Notes: generated by a model from the sequence alone, not told the origin. A stretch of DNA of 64,000 nt from JAFGPL01 sp963781805 (GCA_963781805.1 CAWAHF010000004.1:4836001-4900000), one strand, 5' to 3'. Positions 1 to 8,627 are shown, counted from the stretch's first letter. Program-made: numbers and translations.

Positions 1-1133
1 TTGTATTCTTTAAATAATTTAGATAGTAAAGTAGTTGGACAAAAATCCATTTTATTTATCTGCAATTGATTCGTTTCAATTTGGGCAAGCGTTATAGCAT
101 TATCAACTGCTTTTAATAATTGATAAGTCGAATTATGCAGATTATCTGTAAATTGATCTCGCATTTCTTCTGCTAAACTCAGTTTTAATAATAATTTAGA
201 AAAGCCAAGTATAGAATTCATGGGTGTTCGTATTTCATGCGAAATGTTTTCCAAAAATGCAGTTTTCAATTTGTCGCTTTCTTCGGCTTTTTCTTTGGCC
301 TTGATTAAGTCTTCTTCCGCCTGCTTGTGCTTGGTGGTATCGAATGCAGAGGCGATATTAGCTTGTTCTCCCATCCAATTGATAAGTCCAACACTAATTC
401 TCAACCAACACTCTTCTCTGTCTTTACGTAAAATCTTAATTTCAAGAAGTGTAGATTTATTTTCACCTGATTGATTGGCAACACGCAGCCCGAGAATCTG
501 TTTTTTAAAATCAGGGTGTACCAGGTCCATTATATTCATAGCCATTAATTCTGTACCGGTGTAACCGCTAAGTTTCTCTGCTGCAGGATTGGCATAAACA
601 ATCTTTTCGTCGTGAAAAATAAAAATACCCGCTGATGTGGTGTCAGAAAGAGTACGTAAACGTTCTTCGCTTTCTCTCAGTGATTTTTCTGCTTTTTCCC
701 TCTGTTCTGTTTCTTTAGCCTGGATTAGAAATTTCCCCAAATGATTAACTATTGGTACAAGCTCATTTGTAAAAGTATCATTAAAGGGTTTCTTCCTGCC
801 TAAAATTAGAATCCCATAAGTGCTTAAACAAAATGCGTAATAATAACACCCTTCTAAAAGAAGTTGAAAGAATGGTTGGTTTTCAATTGGCTTTAGATTT
901 GTAAAGTATGCTTTTACTTTGGCCCATTCTTTTGATTTGCCTGCCACGAAAGGAATTAGCATTGTTTCTTTCAGACTGTTTCCGTCATTTTTCAAAACTC
1001 CTGCCTGAAAGCAATTGAGTTTTCGCAAATAAAAAGGAATACTTTTTTTTAGGATTAATTGCTCATCAATTTCACCGCTGGCGCTAAAAACAAGCTCCAA
1101 AAATATTTCTGAATGAATGTTTTCTTCTACCAT
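1..1133 (-). CDS. PAS-domain sensor histidine kinase, 3' part outside window
   Basis: The reading frame starts at ATG 1133-1131 and stays open to the left edge, so only the N-terminal ~377 residues are seen. The first ~150 residues look like a divergent GAF-like sensor region. A PAS/PAC domain follows (about residues 165-280, with the run YANPAAEKLSGYTG). Then comes an HisKA phosphoacceptor box, FLENISHEIRTPMNSILGF, whose histidine is residue 299. The ATPase domain must lie beyond the window. The start codon overlaps the stop of the upstream FIST gene by 7 bp (ATGGTAG), which suggests translational coupling. FIST domains are known small-molecule sensors, so the two proteins probably form one signalling unit; the ligand cannot be read from the sequence. 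Confidence is high for a histidine kinase and low for its stimulus. Confidence 0.9.
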   Translation of the reverse strand, partial: MVEENIHSEIFLELVFSASGEIDEQLILKKSIPFYLRKLNCFQAGVLKNDGNSLKETMLIPFVAGKSKEWAKVKAYFTNLKPIENQPFFQLLLEGCYYYAFCLSTYGILILGRKKPFNDTFTNELVPIVNHLGKFLIQAKETEQREKAEKSLRESEERLRTLSDTTSAGIFIFHDEKIVYANPAAEKLSGYTGTELMAMNIMDLVHPDFKKQILGLRVANQSGENKSTLLEIKILRKDREECWLRISVGLINWMGEQANIASAFDTTKHKQAEEDLIKAKEKAEESDKLKTAFLENISHEIRTPMNSILGFSKLLLKLSLAEEMRDQFTDNLHNSTYQLLKAVDNAITLAQIETNQLQINKMDFCPTTLLSKLFKEY

Positions 1134-2236
1134 AATCCAATGACGATTGTTTTATTGTAAATCTCTAAAAATGAATCTTCTGAATTGGCTATTTCTCCAA
1201 TAGTTAAAATTCCTGTTACGGTAACGTTATGCCCAATTGCCTCTAATTCTTTCTTGAAATCATTTTGCATAAAGAGTACCCTTGATATACAATCAATGCA
1301 AAAAACAGAATTTTTGTCCATCCCGTTTTCGAGTTTTGAAAATGCGATTTCTTTTGCTTTTGAAGCGCCAGCCAAAAGCGAATCCATATTTCCATGAAGT
1401 ATTTTTACATATGCTCCTTCGTTAACCTTGTCAACGAGATAAAGCACATTATCGGATGCCATAAAAGGGTCCCTTACAACCATCTCTGAATCAATCTTTG
1501 TAATTCCTAAAGGATATGACTTGGCAATATGAAAAAAATTATCCGTCGTAAACTTCATTCCTGAATGTGATTCAACAATTTCTTTATATACCTCAAAAGC
1601 AGGCTTCCAATTGAAACTAACAAGTTTATTTTTGTTGGCTTCTGTTACTTTTAAAGGTGAAGAAACAGGTTGCCAACCGTGGGCAACTCCAAGTGCGATT
1701 TTTTTATTTGCCCAACCTATAATGGCTGCATTTGTATATATTCCGGTGTTGGTAATGATACAGGGAAAAGGTTCAAATTTTAAGGATCCTGCTCCACCAC
1801 CAATATAGGTTGGATTAAGACCAAAAAAATTGAATAGAGACTCAATGAAAGACTCTTTGTTCTCACTCAATGCATCTGTAAAAACAAACAATGCACTTGA
1901 TGGATCCAGTGAATCTTTTTGTACTAATTCAAGTTGTTCAATGAAATCCTCCGGGGTTTTGGATAAATCAAAAAGTTGAATCTTTAATTCAAAGGATAAA
2001 GGCAACAATACGACACCTTTTTTTTTACGCTCTCCCATAAAAATTAATTCCGGGAACACCCCTCCCATGATCGGTTTTATATTTTTTTGAAGTACAGGGA
2101 TCAGTAATTTTTCTGAATATCGTTCTTCATCTGCCATAAAAAACAACACAGATTTGATATCATGATCATTGCCTAATTTGGTCAAATGGCTGTCTAAAGA
2201 TGATATTTCGTTCGGTGCAATATAACTTGCTTTCAT
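1127..2236 (-). CDS. FIST domain signal-transduction protein
   Basis: A 369-residue protein with FIST_N followed by FIST_C architecture. The N-terminal half carries the repeated glycine-rich turn typical of the family (GGGAGSLKFEP near residues 146-156, preceded by FTDALSENK). The C-terminal half has the FIST_C ending in which VTGILTIGEIANS is followed by the short NKTIVIGLW tail. FIST proteins are intracellular sensors, proposed to bind small ligands such as amino acids, and pass the signal to kinases or cyclases. Here the stop codon lies inside the start of a PAS histidine kinase, so the pair is co-translated. No membrane segment or signal peptide is visible. An AAAAGGA purine run lies just upstream of the ATG. 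The family is assigned from sequence; ligand and output are unknown. Confidence 0.85.
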   Translation of the reverse strand: MKASYIAPNEISSLDSHLTKLGNDHDIKSVLFFMADEERYSEKLLIPVLQKNIKPIMGGVFPELIFMGERKKKGVVLLPLSFELKIQLFDLSKTPEDFIEQLELVQKDSLDPSSALFVFTDALSENKESFIESLFNFFGLNPTYIGGGAGSLKFEPFPCIITNTGIYTNAAIIGWANKKIALGVAHGWQPVSSPLKVTEANKNKLVSFNWKPAFEVYKEIVESHSGMKFTTDNFFHIAKSYPLGITKIDSEMVVRDPFMASDNVLYLVDKVNEGAYVKILHGNMDSLLAGASKAKEIAFSKLENGMDKNSVFCIDCISRVLFMQNDFKKELEAIGHNVTVTGILTIGEIANSEDSFLEIYNKTIVIGLW

Positions 2237-2818
2237 TCCTTTTGAATTATTCCTGTTACGAATTCAGCAGATTTTAGCCTTCTGGTTCATGGAGGGTGTT
2301 AGAATTTTGAATTATATTAAAGTTACTCAATAATTTATAATAATCCTTTATCAAATTGCAAATAAGTTGAATCCTTGGAGGTGCGTTGGGGAAAAACAGC
2401 GCATAGCGGCGTAGGTCTACATACAGGCACCAGGGCAGGGATGGGCCGCAACACTTTGCTTTTGCGTTGGTGTATTTATCCTGTTGTTTTCATTTACAGT
2501 ATGAAATTGTCAACGGAGAACGGCCTTATTTAGCCTGTTACCAACTCACTTATAGATGCAATAAAACTGCGCCTGTTATTCTTATATGGGTGTATAGGTA
2601 AAGTTTTGTCATTTATTTTTTTTAAGTTCAAATTGAATGTTATCATTCCATGCAATCAAATGGTCATTGCTCTGTTTTGGGTTGACAATGCTCAGGTTCC
2701 GATCAATGTCGCTCAGGTTCAGCTTGACGATGTGCAAATTGAAAAGGATTATACTTCAATTAAGAAAATCGAGGAATTGATTATAGTTGAAAAGGTGCAA
2801 ATCAAAAAAACTAAGATT
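2237..2818. other. Intergenic region with GC-rich remnant and bulged hairpin
   Basis: About 580 bp without a convincing gene. Positions 2380-2475 are clearly more GC-rich than the flanks and look like the tail of an older, decayed element. At 2519-2539 there is an imperfect hairpin in which AACGGC pairs with GCCtGTT, leaving one bulged T. The bases at 2690-2810 contain degenerate repeats of the form CAATGxxGCTCAGGTTC. A 73-codon plus-strand frame at 2606-2827 has low-complexity sequence and runs into the decarboxylase 3' end, so it is not called as a gene. Confidence 0.4.
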
Positions 2819-4249
2819 CTATTTTAGATTATCAGAAATCTGAAAGGCAATTTCTTTGATAGTTCTCAATGCTTCTTCCACGTGTTTTTTCTGAACATTT
2901 GTCTGGCTCGATTGAAGTCTCAAAGCAAATCTTCCGTTCAGTTTGGTATGCGACAGGTACATTTTTCCCGAATGATTGATTTTATGCAACAACGTTTCAT
3001 TAAGGGCATTTAATGCTGCATCATTCAAAGATTTATCCGGAACATAACGGAAACAGACCAGGCTGAACTTTACCGGAGCCAGCACTTCAAATTTACCGGT
3101 TTTCTCAATTTCCGAGGCAAAATACCTGGCAAATGATATGTGTGATCGCAGGATTTCCCTCATCTTCTCTGCTCCAAAACTTCTGAGAACAAACCACAGT
3201 TTCAGCGCACGAAATCTCCTTCCCAGTGGAACGCCCCAGTCGGAATAATCATTTACTTCACCGTCTGTTTTGGTTTTCAGGTATTCGGGTACCAACCGGA
3301 AGGTATTCACAAGTTTTTCCTTACTTTTCACAAAGTAGGCCGAACAATCAAAATTTGTAAACAGCCATTTGTGAGGATTAAAAACAAAGCTGTCTGCTTT
3401 TTCAATTCCATTAATCATCCATTGGTATTCAGGCAGAATAAGCGCTGAACCGGCGAATGCAGCATCAATATGTAACCAGAGTCCATTTTTGGATGAGATG
3501 TTTGCGATAGGTTCAAGTGGATCTATTGCTGTTGAACCGGTGGTACCTAATGCGGCAACTACGCATAGTGGTGTATAACCACTTGTTTTGTCTCTTTCAA
3601 TCGTCTTTTCCAGTTCTTCGGGGACTATCGCAAATTCCGGATCTGTTTTAATTTTAACAAGGTTTTTGCTTCCGATTCCGGCTATCTTCACTGCTTTTTC
3701 AACGGATGAGTGTGCCTCCGATGAACAATATACCCGGTATCTCTGACCGGTAAATCCATCCTCATTAATTTTAAATTCCGATGCATTTTCGCGTGCTGAA
3801 AGAATGGCACACAGCGTAGCGGTGGAAGCTGAATCCTGGATAACGCCCTGAAAGGATTCTGGGATTCCGGTCAACTGCTTTAGCCAGTTCATCATCTTCT
3901 CTTCAAGCTCAGCGGCAGCCGGTGAAGTTTCCCATTTCATGCACTGGGCTCCCATTGAGGCCGTAAGCATCTCGCCCAAAATGGAAGGAAAGCTTGTATT
4001 AGCGGGAAAGTATGCAAAAAAGTTGGGACTTTGCCAGTGAGTCATTCCGGGAAGGATGAACTTTTCAAAGTCAGACATTATCTCCCCGAAGGATTCATCA
4101 TTATCCGGGGCATGGTCAGGCAACTGATTATATACTTCACCAGGTTTAACAGTTGATTTTACAGGATATTTTTCAATAGTATCGTAATACTCTGCAATCC
4201 AGTCGATAAGCTGGGTAGCATATTTCTTAAATTCCGTACTGTTAATCAT
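2819..4249 (-). CDS. Aromatic-L-amino-acid decarboxylase-like (group II PLP decarboxylase)
   Basis: A 476-residue pyridoxal-phosphate enzyme of the DOPA/tryptophan/tyrosine decarboxylase family, the usual length for that group. The PLP-binding lysine is K294 in FNPHKWLFTNFDCSAYF, a motif almost identical to animal aromatic amino acid decarboxylase. H180 (SSEAHSSVEKA) is the ring-stacking histidine, and D262 in LHIDAAFAG pairs with the pyridine nitrogen. The N-terminal motif MTHWQSPNFFAYFPAN is also family-typical. The protein should be cytosolic and decarboxylate an aromatic amino acid to the amine. The precise substrate (Trp, Tyr, Phe or DOPA) cannot be decided by reading. It stands alone, with no transporter or amine oxidase beside it. 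Assignment to the family is very secure. Confidence 0.92.
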   Translation of the reverse strand: MINSTEFKKYATQLIDWIAEYYDTIEKYPVKSTVKPGEVYNQLPDHAPDNDESFGEIMSDFEKFILPGMTHWQSPNFFAYFPANTSFPSILGEMLTASMGAQCMKWETSPAAAELEEKMMNWLKQLTGIPESFQGVIQDSASTATLCAILSARENASEFKINEDGFTGQRYRVYCSSEAHSSVEKAVKIAGIGSKNLVKIKTDPEFAIVPEELEKTIERDKTSGYTPLCVVAALGTTGSTAIDPLEPIANISSKNGLWLHIDAAFAGSALILPEYQWMINGIEKADSFVFNPHKWLFTNFDCSAYFVKSKEKLVNTFRLVPEYLKTKTDGEVNDYSDWGVPLGRRFRALKLWFVLRSFGAEKMREILRSHISFARYFASEIEKTGKFEVLAPVKFSLVCFRYVPDKSLNDAALNALNETLLHKINHSGKMYLSHTKLNGRFALRLQSSQTNVQKKHVEEALRTIKEIAFQISDNLK

Positions 4250-4397
4250 ATTTTTATTTTATTGTAAATAAAAGTCCCGGTTAATCGTTATAGTATCAAA
4301 TCGTTTCAAAAATAATATAATTTATTCCCTGTTTGCCAATTATTTTGTTTTTTGATTTTATATTTGATATCTTTAAATAAACAGAAAAACTTCGCGT

Positions 4398-4853
4398 ATG
4401 AAGATTGAAATTTATGGTTCTCAAAGCCTCAATTTCGTTGAGTTAAACACCACCGGCGACAACGATAATATTATCAGATGCGATCCGGAATCAAAATATT
4501 TGGATAGTATCGTATTCAATATTTTTGTACCATGCTTCGAAAGTGCAAACAAACTTTTCGACTTTTTTGGCTCCACGAAGTACAATTCCAGGAAAATCAT
4601 TCCCTTACGAAATGAATTGATCAACAACCTGGAGATTTTTGAAAAGGTCAAATCCATTGAAGAATTTGTGGTTACCGTATCAAGAAAGTTTTTGGGTAAA
4701 GATTTTCTCGAAGAACTGGCAAAAGACGACAAGCACTGGCGGGATGATTGGAAGGGTTATCTGGAAAAGTTAAAAGTTATCAATAAAACTTTAATCGCGC
4801 TTGCGGAAAAATGTGCTGACGAGGAACGAATCTTATGGGTTGTCGGATATTAA
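4398..4853 (+). CDS. Hypothetical protein, 151 aa
   Basis: I do not recognise a family. The protein is soluble, acidic to neutral and rich in charged residues, without signal peptide or membrane segment. It carries a central segment FDFFGSTKYNSRKIIPLRNEL and a C-terminal helix-rich part (EELAKDDKHWRDDWKGYLEKLK). A TATATTTG -7-like box lies upstream at 4359-4366. Its last 21 bp overlap the 3' end of the convergent aat gene. Codon use looks like that of its neighbours, and the opposite-strand frame inside it (4421-4732) is best read as a shadow. Confidence 0.6.
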   Translation: MKIEIYGSQSLNFVELNTTGDNDNIIRCDPESKYLDSIVFNIFVPCFESANKLFDFFGSTKYNSRKIIPLRNELINNLEIFEKVKSIEEFVVTVSRKFLGKDFLEELAKDDKHWRDDWKGYLEKLKVINKTLIALAEKCADEERILWVVGY

Positions 4854-5519
4854 TAAATTCTTCCACTTTCCTTCGATACCTTTTTGTGTAATCGCTTCCC
4901 GAATTATATTTAAAAATTCATTACGTGATATTTCCCTGGCTCCAAGGCTTTTAAGGTGTTTTGTCGATTGTTGTGCATCGATGATACGGTAATGGCATTT
5001 TTTCAGTAATTTCACCAGGTAATACAGGGCAACTTTAGATGCATCCGTTTCCAGGTAAAACATCGATTCTCCGAAAAATACTCCTCCGATTGATACACCG
5101 TATAGTCCACCTACAAGTGTGTCATTATAATAAGTTTCCACAGAATGTGCGTATCCTGCTTTATGCAGGTTAATATATGCCTGTTGCATTTCATCTGTTA
5201 TCCACGTACCGTTCTGTCCTTTCCTGTCAATAGCAGCACATTGTCTGATGACCATTTCAAAGTTTTCATCCAGCCTGATTTCAAATGTCTTTTTTTTAAT
5301 TTTCTGCATCAGGCTTTTTGAGATTTTCAGCTCATCCGGATACAGAACCAGCCTTGGATCGGGCGACCACCACAAAATGGGAGAATCATCCCCATACCAC
5401 GGAAAAATTCCCTGTGAATATGCAGAAAGCAAGGTATCCACCTCCAGGTTACCTCCATAGGCAAGCAATCCATCAGGGTTTGCGGTGCTGGGGTGGGGGA
5501 ATCGAAAATTCAAAAACAT
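4833..5519 (-). CDS. aat: Leucyl/phenylalanyl-tRNA--protein transferase
   Basis: A 228-residue Aat enzyme, which transfers Leu or Phe from aminoacyl-tRNA to N-terminal Arg or Lys of proteins, marking them for ClpS/ClpAP degradation (bacterial N-end rule). Visible family motifs are GLLAYGGNLEVDTLLSAYSQGIFPWY, here cited in part, then ILWWSPDPR, GGLYGVSIGGVFFGESMFY and IDAQQSTKHLKSLGA. The length is normal. It begins with the characteristic N-terminal proline-rich segment FRFPHPSTANPDGLL. The gene converges on the preceding unknown gene with a 21-bp overlap of their 3' ends, so the two transcripts are antisense there. No clpS or clpA is visible in the window. Confidence 0.95.
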   Translation of the reverse strand: MFLNFRFPHPSTANPDGLLAYGGNLEVDTLLSAYSQGIFPWYGDDSPILWWSPDPRLVLYPDELKISKSLMQKIKKKTFEIRLDENFEMVIRQCAAIDRKGQNGTWITDEMQQAYINLHKAGYAHSVETYYNDTLVGGLYGVSIGGVFFGESMFYLETDASKVALYYLVKLLKKCHYRIIDAQQSTKHLKSLGAREISRNEFLNIIREAITQKGIEGKWKNLLISDNP

Positions 5520-5618
5520 TTTAAAACTAAAGAGTTTTAAGATTTTTGTATTAAAAAAATCTTTCTAAGAAATTAATAAAGAAGGAATTAAACTCTCGAA
5601 AAATAATTGAACCGAATG

Positions 5619-5704
5619 TGCCCAGGACAAGACTCGAACTTGCACACCCTTTAACAGGCGCCAGCCCCTCAAGCTGGTGTGTCTACCAATTCCACCACCT
5701 GGGC
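5619..5704 (-). tRNA. tRNA-Leu (GAG)
   Basis: A cloverleaf on the minus strand with acceptor GCCCAGG/CCTGGGC and discriminator A. The anticodon arm is CCAGC-TTGAGGG-GCTGG, giving anticodon GAG. A long variable arm (class II) is present and the T-loop is GTTCGAGTC. CCA is not encoded. It shares its acceptor sequence with the second tRNA-Leu 91 bp away. Confidence 0.93.
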
Positions 5705-5711
5705 TTTTAAA

Positions 5712-5790
5712 GAGTTTCGGGTTTCGAGTTTCGGGTTTGAAGTTAATTAGTTTTCTAACCCGGAACTTTGAACTTTAAACTCTGAACTTT
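5712..5790. repeat. Period-7 degenerate repeat between two tRNA-Leu genes
   Basis: The spacer reads as 7-nt units: GAGTTTC, GGGTTTC, GAGTTTC, GGGTTTG, AAGTTAA at 5712-5746, then GAACTTT, GAACTTT, AAACTCT, GAACTTT at 5763-5790. The second block is roughly the reverse complement of the first. Nothing coding is seen here. Confidence 0.7.
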
Positions 5791-5795
5791 TTCCG

Positions 5796-5879
5796 TGCCC
5801 AGAACAGGACTCGAACCTGCACAACCTTGCGATTACTAGTCCCTGAAACTAGCGCGTCTACCAATTCCGCCATCTGGGC
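5796..5879 (-). tRNA. tRNA-Leu (CAG)
   Basis: A class II cloverleaf on the minus strand with acceptor GCCCAGA/TCTGGGC and discriminator A. The anticodon stem-loop is CTAGT-TTCAGGG-ACTAG, giving anticodon CAG. CCA is not encoded. It is the upstream member of a two-gene tRNA-Leu cluster. Confidence 0.93.
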
Positions 5880-5930
5880 ATTAAGGACTGCAAATATATA
5901 AATTTCTGATTGAATACAATATACAATCCA

Positions 5931-5972
5931 TAAAAAATAAAAAAGGCTGGAACACCTTACTGTTCCAGCCTT
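5931..5972 (-). terminator. Rho-independent terminator after PKD lipoprotein gene
   Basis: The stem GGCTGGAAC/GTTCCAGCC (5945-5953 with 5962-5970) is followed on the minus strand by TTTTTATTTTTT. It sits 40 bp behind the stop of the PKD lipoprotein gene and separates it from the tRNA-Leu pair. Confidence 0.85.
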
Positions 5973-6013
5973 CCAAAATAATTGCATGTAACACAAACCC
6001 TACTTAACCAATA

Positions 6014-6730
6014 CTATTTATTTTCAATTTTATTGTTGTAATTTCTTTCTATCTTAACAATCCTGAACTGGCTAAGCTCCCTGCCCTCTTTTTTTGATTT
6101 ACTATCAATAAGATCAACATATGCTGTAAATGTATTGGTAGTATGAGCGTAAAGAGGTAAGGTTTTTACAAAGTTTTCATCTTCATCACCAAGAGCATAA
6201 TTATTATAATGTTCATGCCATACATCCAGCCAGTAGGATACCGGATTTAATCCTGTAAAACTCACTTCGCCATAACTATTAGTTATTCCTTCCAGTACAT
6301 GATCACTATTGTCAAGAATTGGATTTGTCTCATTTATCCAATCAAACATACTTGGATATAAAATAACACTCGCATCCTGAACAGCATATCCATTCCAGTA
6401 TTCCAGAACGGTAACTTCAAGTATGGTTTGATTATATATATCAATAAAAATTGAACTCTCATCAACGGTTCTGCCGTGTCCATATGCCAATAAAGTTACT
6501 TTATATGTTCCGGGATAGCTGTAATGATGTGTCGGATTCGGATTGGTTGAATAATCCCCGTCACCAAAATCCCACTCCACATTATCATAATTGGTTGAAG
6601 TATTATAGAACTCAATAATTTCATATACTTCAGCAACATTTGTGGAAACATAAAAGTCTGAATAGGGTTCTCTGATACAACTGCTCATTAACAGGGGTAA
6701 AACGATTATTATAAGTAGTAGCTTTTTCAT
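6014..6730 (-). CDS. PKD-domain lipoprotein
   Basis: A 238-residue exported lipoprotein. The signal is MKKLLLIIIVLPLLMSSC, with a lipobox ending in Cys at residue 18. Residues ~25-95 form a PKD (Ig-like) domain with VEWDFGDGDYSTNPNPTHHYSYPG followed by GTYKVTLLAYG. The rest (residues ~105-215) resembles a carboxypeptidase-regulatory or transthyretin-like beta sandwich (YGEVSFTGLNPVSYWLDVWH). Such proteins sit on the outer membrane of Bacteroidota and take part in adhesion or scaffolding; no catalytic motif is seen. The gene is monocistronic with its own terminator. Function beyond surface lipoprotein is unknown. Confidence 0.8.
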   Translation of the reverse strand: MKKLLLIIIVLPLLMSSCIREPYSDFYVSTNVAEVYEIIEFYNTSTNYDNVEWDFGDGDYSTNPNPTHHYSYPGTYKVTLLAYGHGRTVDESSIFIDIYNQTILEVTVLEYWNGYAVQDASVILYPSMFDWINETNPILDNSDHVLEGITNSYGEVSFTGLNPVSYWLDVWHEHYNNYALGDEDENFVKTLPLYAHTTNTFTAYVDLIDSKSKKEGRELSQFRIVKIERNYNNKIENK

Positions 6731-6943
6731 GGTTACAAGTTTTTATTATTATTAATCACAACCAAATATTATGCCAAAGATGCAAACAAATTCTTTTTAC
6801 ACCTTGTAATGTATTGTATAATTAATGTTTAATAGCCAAAATGACAAATTTTAGGAACAGTTTTTAACATAAAATGGATTTTATGTATGAACTAAAGTTA
6901 TTATATATTCGTACCTTTATATCCTAAATATGTATGCAAGAAT

Positions 6944-7789
6944 ATGAATCAAACTGAAAAATATATTAAATTAAAACAAATACTACAGGAAATGGAAGAA
7001 GTAGTTGTTGCATTCTCCGGTGGGGTAGACAGCGCTTTTTTGTTGAAAACTGCCTACGATGTTCTTGGAGAAAATGCATATGGTGTACTTGCACTTTCAC
7101 CTACTTTTCCATCGAGAGAAAAAGACAAAGCCGAAGAGCTTGCAAAATTTATTGGAGTAAGACTTCAAATCATTGAAACTTATGAAACTGAAAATGATGA
7201 TTTTATAAAAAATCCGCTAAATCGCTGTTATTATTGTAAGAGCGAGCTTTTTGACAGGATTCTCAAAGAAGCAGAACTGAAGGACTATAAAAATCTGGTA
7301 GATGGCTCTAATATGGATGATTTGGGTGATCATCGACCTGGCAGGAAGGCTTTGAAAGAACGGGGAGTAAGAAGTCCCTTGCAGGAAGCAGGATTAACTA
7401 AACATGATATTAGAGAGCTTTCAAAGTTGGTCGGACTTCCGGTGTGGAATAAGGAGGCATTGGCTTGTTTATCGTCCAGGTTTCCCTATGGCGAAAAAAT
7501 AGATTTGCAAAAATTGAGGATGGTTGATAAAATTGAGAATTATTTGCAGGATCTTGGATTCACACATATCAGGGCAAGACATTTTAACAAAACGCTTAAA
7601 ATTGAAGTAAATCCGGCCGAAATAAGCAGGTTCTTTAAAGAAGTGGTCAGAAAGAAGGTGATTAAGAAAGCAAAAGAACTTGGCTATCAGTATGTAACAG
7701 TTGATTTGGAGGGTTACCGACAGGGTAGCCTGAATGAACTTATCCGTAAAGTTTCGAAACCCGAAGAACTTAAGGTAAGCGGCGCATAA
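6944..7789 (+). CDS. larE: ATP-dependent sacrificial sulfur transferase LarE
   Basis: A 281-residue PP-loop ATPase of the LarE family. LarE adenylates and thiolates pyridinium biscarboxylate during synthesis of the nickel-pincer cofactor of lactate racemase. The PP-loop AFSGGVDSAFLLK is at residues 23-35. Cysteines C95 and C98 (NRCYYCK) and C175 (EALACLSSRFPYG) are conserved. C175 matches the sacrificial cysteine of the Lactobacillus enzyme. The additional CxxC suggests the type of LarE that holds a [4Fe-4S] cluster and can act catalytically. larA, larB and larC are not in the window, so larE is an orphan here. Its last 20 bp overlap the convergent methyltransferase gene. Family assignment is strong; use for lactate racemase or another nickel-pincer enzyme is open. 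Confidence 0.88.
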   Translation: MNQTEKYIKLKQILQEMEEVVVAFSGGVDSAFLLKTAYDVLGENAYGVLALSPTFPSREKDKAEELAKFIGVRLQIIETYETENDDFIKNPLNRCYYCKSELFDRILKEAELKDYKNLVDGSNMDDLGDHRPGRKALKERGVRSPLQEAGLTKHDIRELSKLVGLPVWNKEALACLSSRFPYGEKIDLQKLRMVDKIENYLQDLGFTHIRARHFNKTLKIEVNPAEISRFFKEVVRKKVIKKAKELGYQYVTVDLEGYRQGSLNELIRKVSKPEELKVSGA

Positions 7790-8549
7790 ATTCGGAACAG
7801 ACTATAGCTGCAGCTGACGAAACATTTAGGGAGTCAACTCTTTCGATACCTGTTTCTTTGGATGGAATAAAGATTCTGTTCCTGATATAAGGTATCAGGC
7901 TTTTACTTATTCCCTGTGATTCGTTTCCCATAATTATGGCTCCCTTTGCGCTTAACGTTGTAGTATAAATATTCTCACCTTCCAGGAATGTACCATATAC
8001 ATTATATTCAGAATTTTTGGAATAGTTGGCCAAAAAAGCTTCAAGATCCAAATAAAATACTTTTATCCTCATTATGGCTCCCATGCTTGCCTGAACGACT
8101 TTAGGATTGTAGCAATCGGCGCAACCGGGCGAACAAATAATATTTCGAATCCCAAACCAGTCAGCAATACGGATGATATTACCCAGATTTCCAGGATCCT
8201 GAACGGTATCAAGGATTAATGAAATAGTTGTAAGAATCTCATTCTCATCCAGTACGTTTGACTCCAAATCTAATATGGCAATAACTTCTGGTAAACTTTT
8301 AAATGAACTTATTTTTTTAATTTCATCTATTGTAACAACATCAACCTCAGGAATGACGTTTAAATTTTTATGCGATTTGTTTCTGTCCAACCAGGATTTA
8401 GTGGCAAACAATCTGTTTATTTTCTGAGGACTGAAGATTAATAAATCCTGAATAATTTTTTCACCCTCAACCAGAAACAATTTTTGCAGATGCCTGTATT
8501 TCTTAACTTTAAGAGAATTGATGAATTTTATTTTATTTAAACTTAACAA
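7770..8549 (-). CDS. TrmH/SpoU-family RNA 2'-O-methyltransferase
   Basis: A 259-residue SPOUT-class methyltransferase. Residues 1-100 are the small substrate-binding domain (KKYRHLQKLFLVEGEKIIQDL). The C-terminal knot domain carries motif 1 LDTVQDPGNLGNIIRIADWFG, motif 2 IIMGNESQGIS and motif 3 IPSKETGIERVDSLNVSSAAAI. It should transfer a methyl group from S-adenosylmethionine to a ribose in rRNA or tRNA, as RlmB and TsnR relatives do; the site is not predictable by eye. It is divergent from tamL, an arrangement often seen in Bacteroidota, and converges on larE with a 20-bp overlap. Confidence 0.9.
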   Translation of the reverse strand: MLSLNKIKFINSLKVKKYRHLQKLFLVEGEKIIQDLLIFSPQKINRLFATKSWLDRNKSHKNLNVIPEVDVVTIDEIKKISSFKSLPEVIAILDLESNVLDENEILTTISLILDTVQDPGNLGNIIRIADWFGIRNIICSPGCADCYNPKVVQASMGAIMRIKVFYLDLEAFLANYSKNSEYNVYGTFLEGENIYTTTLSAKGAIIMGNESQGISKSLIPYIRNRIFIPSKETGIERVDSLNVSSAAAIVCSEFMRRLP

Positions 8550-8619
8550 CTTCAGAATATTTGGTCCCGTATTTGTTAATGCGTTAATTACTATACCTTA
8601 TCAATCACACAAAAACAAT

Positions 8620-8627
8620 TATATTTG
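8620..8627 (+). promoter_or_regulatory. Candidate -7 box for tamL
   Basis: TATATTTG matches the Bacteroidota -7 consensus TAnnTTTG and lies 31 bp before the tamL start. A clear TTG -33 element at 19-nt spacing is not seen, so confidence is moderate. Confidence 0.5.

Noticed and set aside
2606..2827. 73-codon plus-strand frame beside the decarboxylase
   Set aside because: Low-complexity, built on degenerate repeats, no homologous look, and overlaps the real gene end.
5775..5996. 73-codon minus-strand frame
   Set aside because: Runs through tRNA-Leu(CAG) and a terminator.
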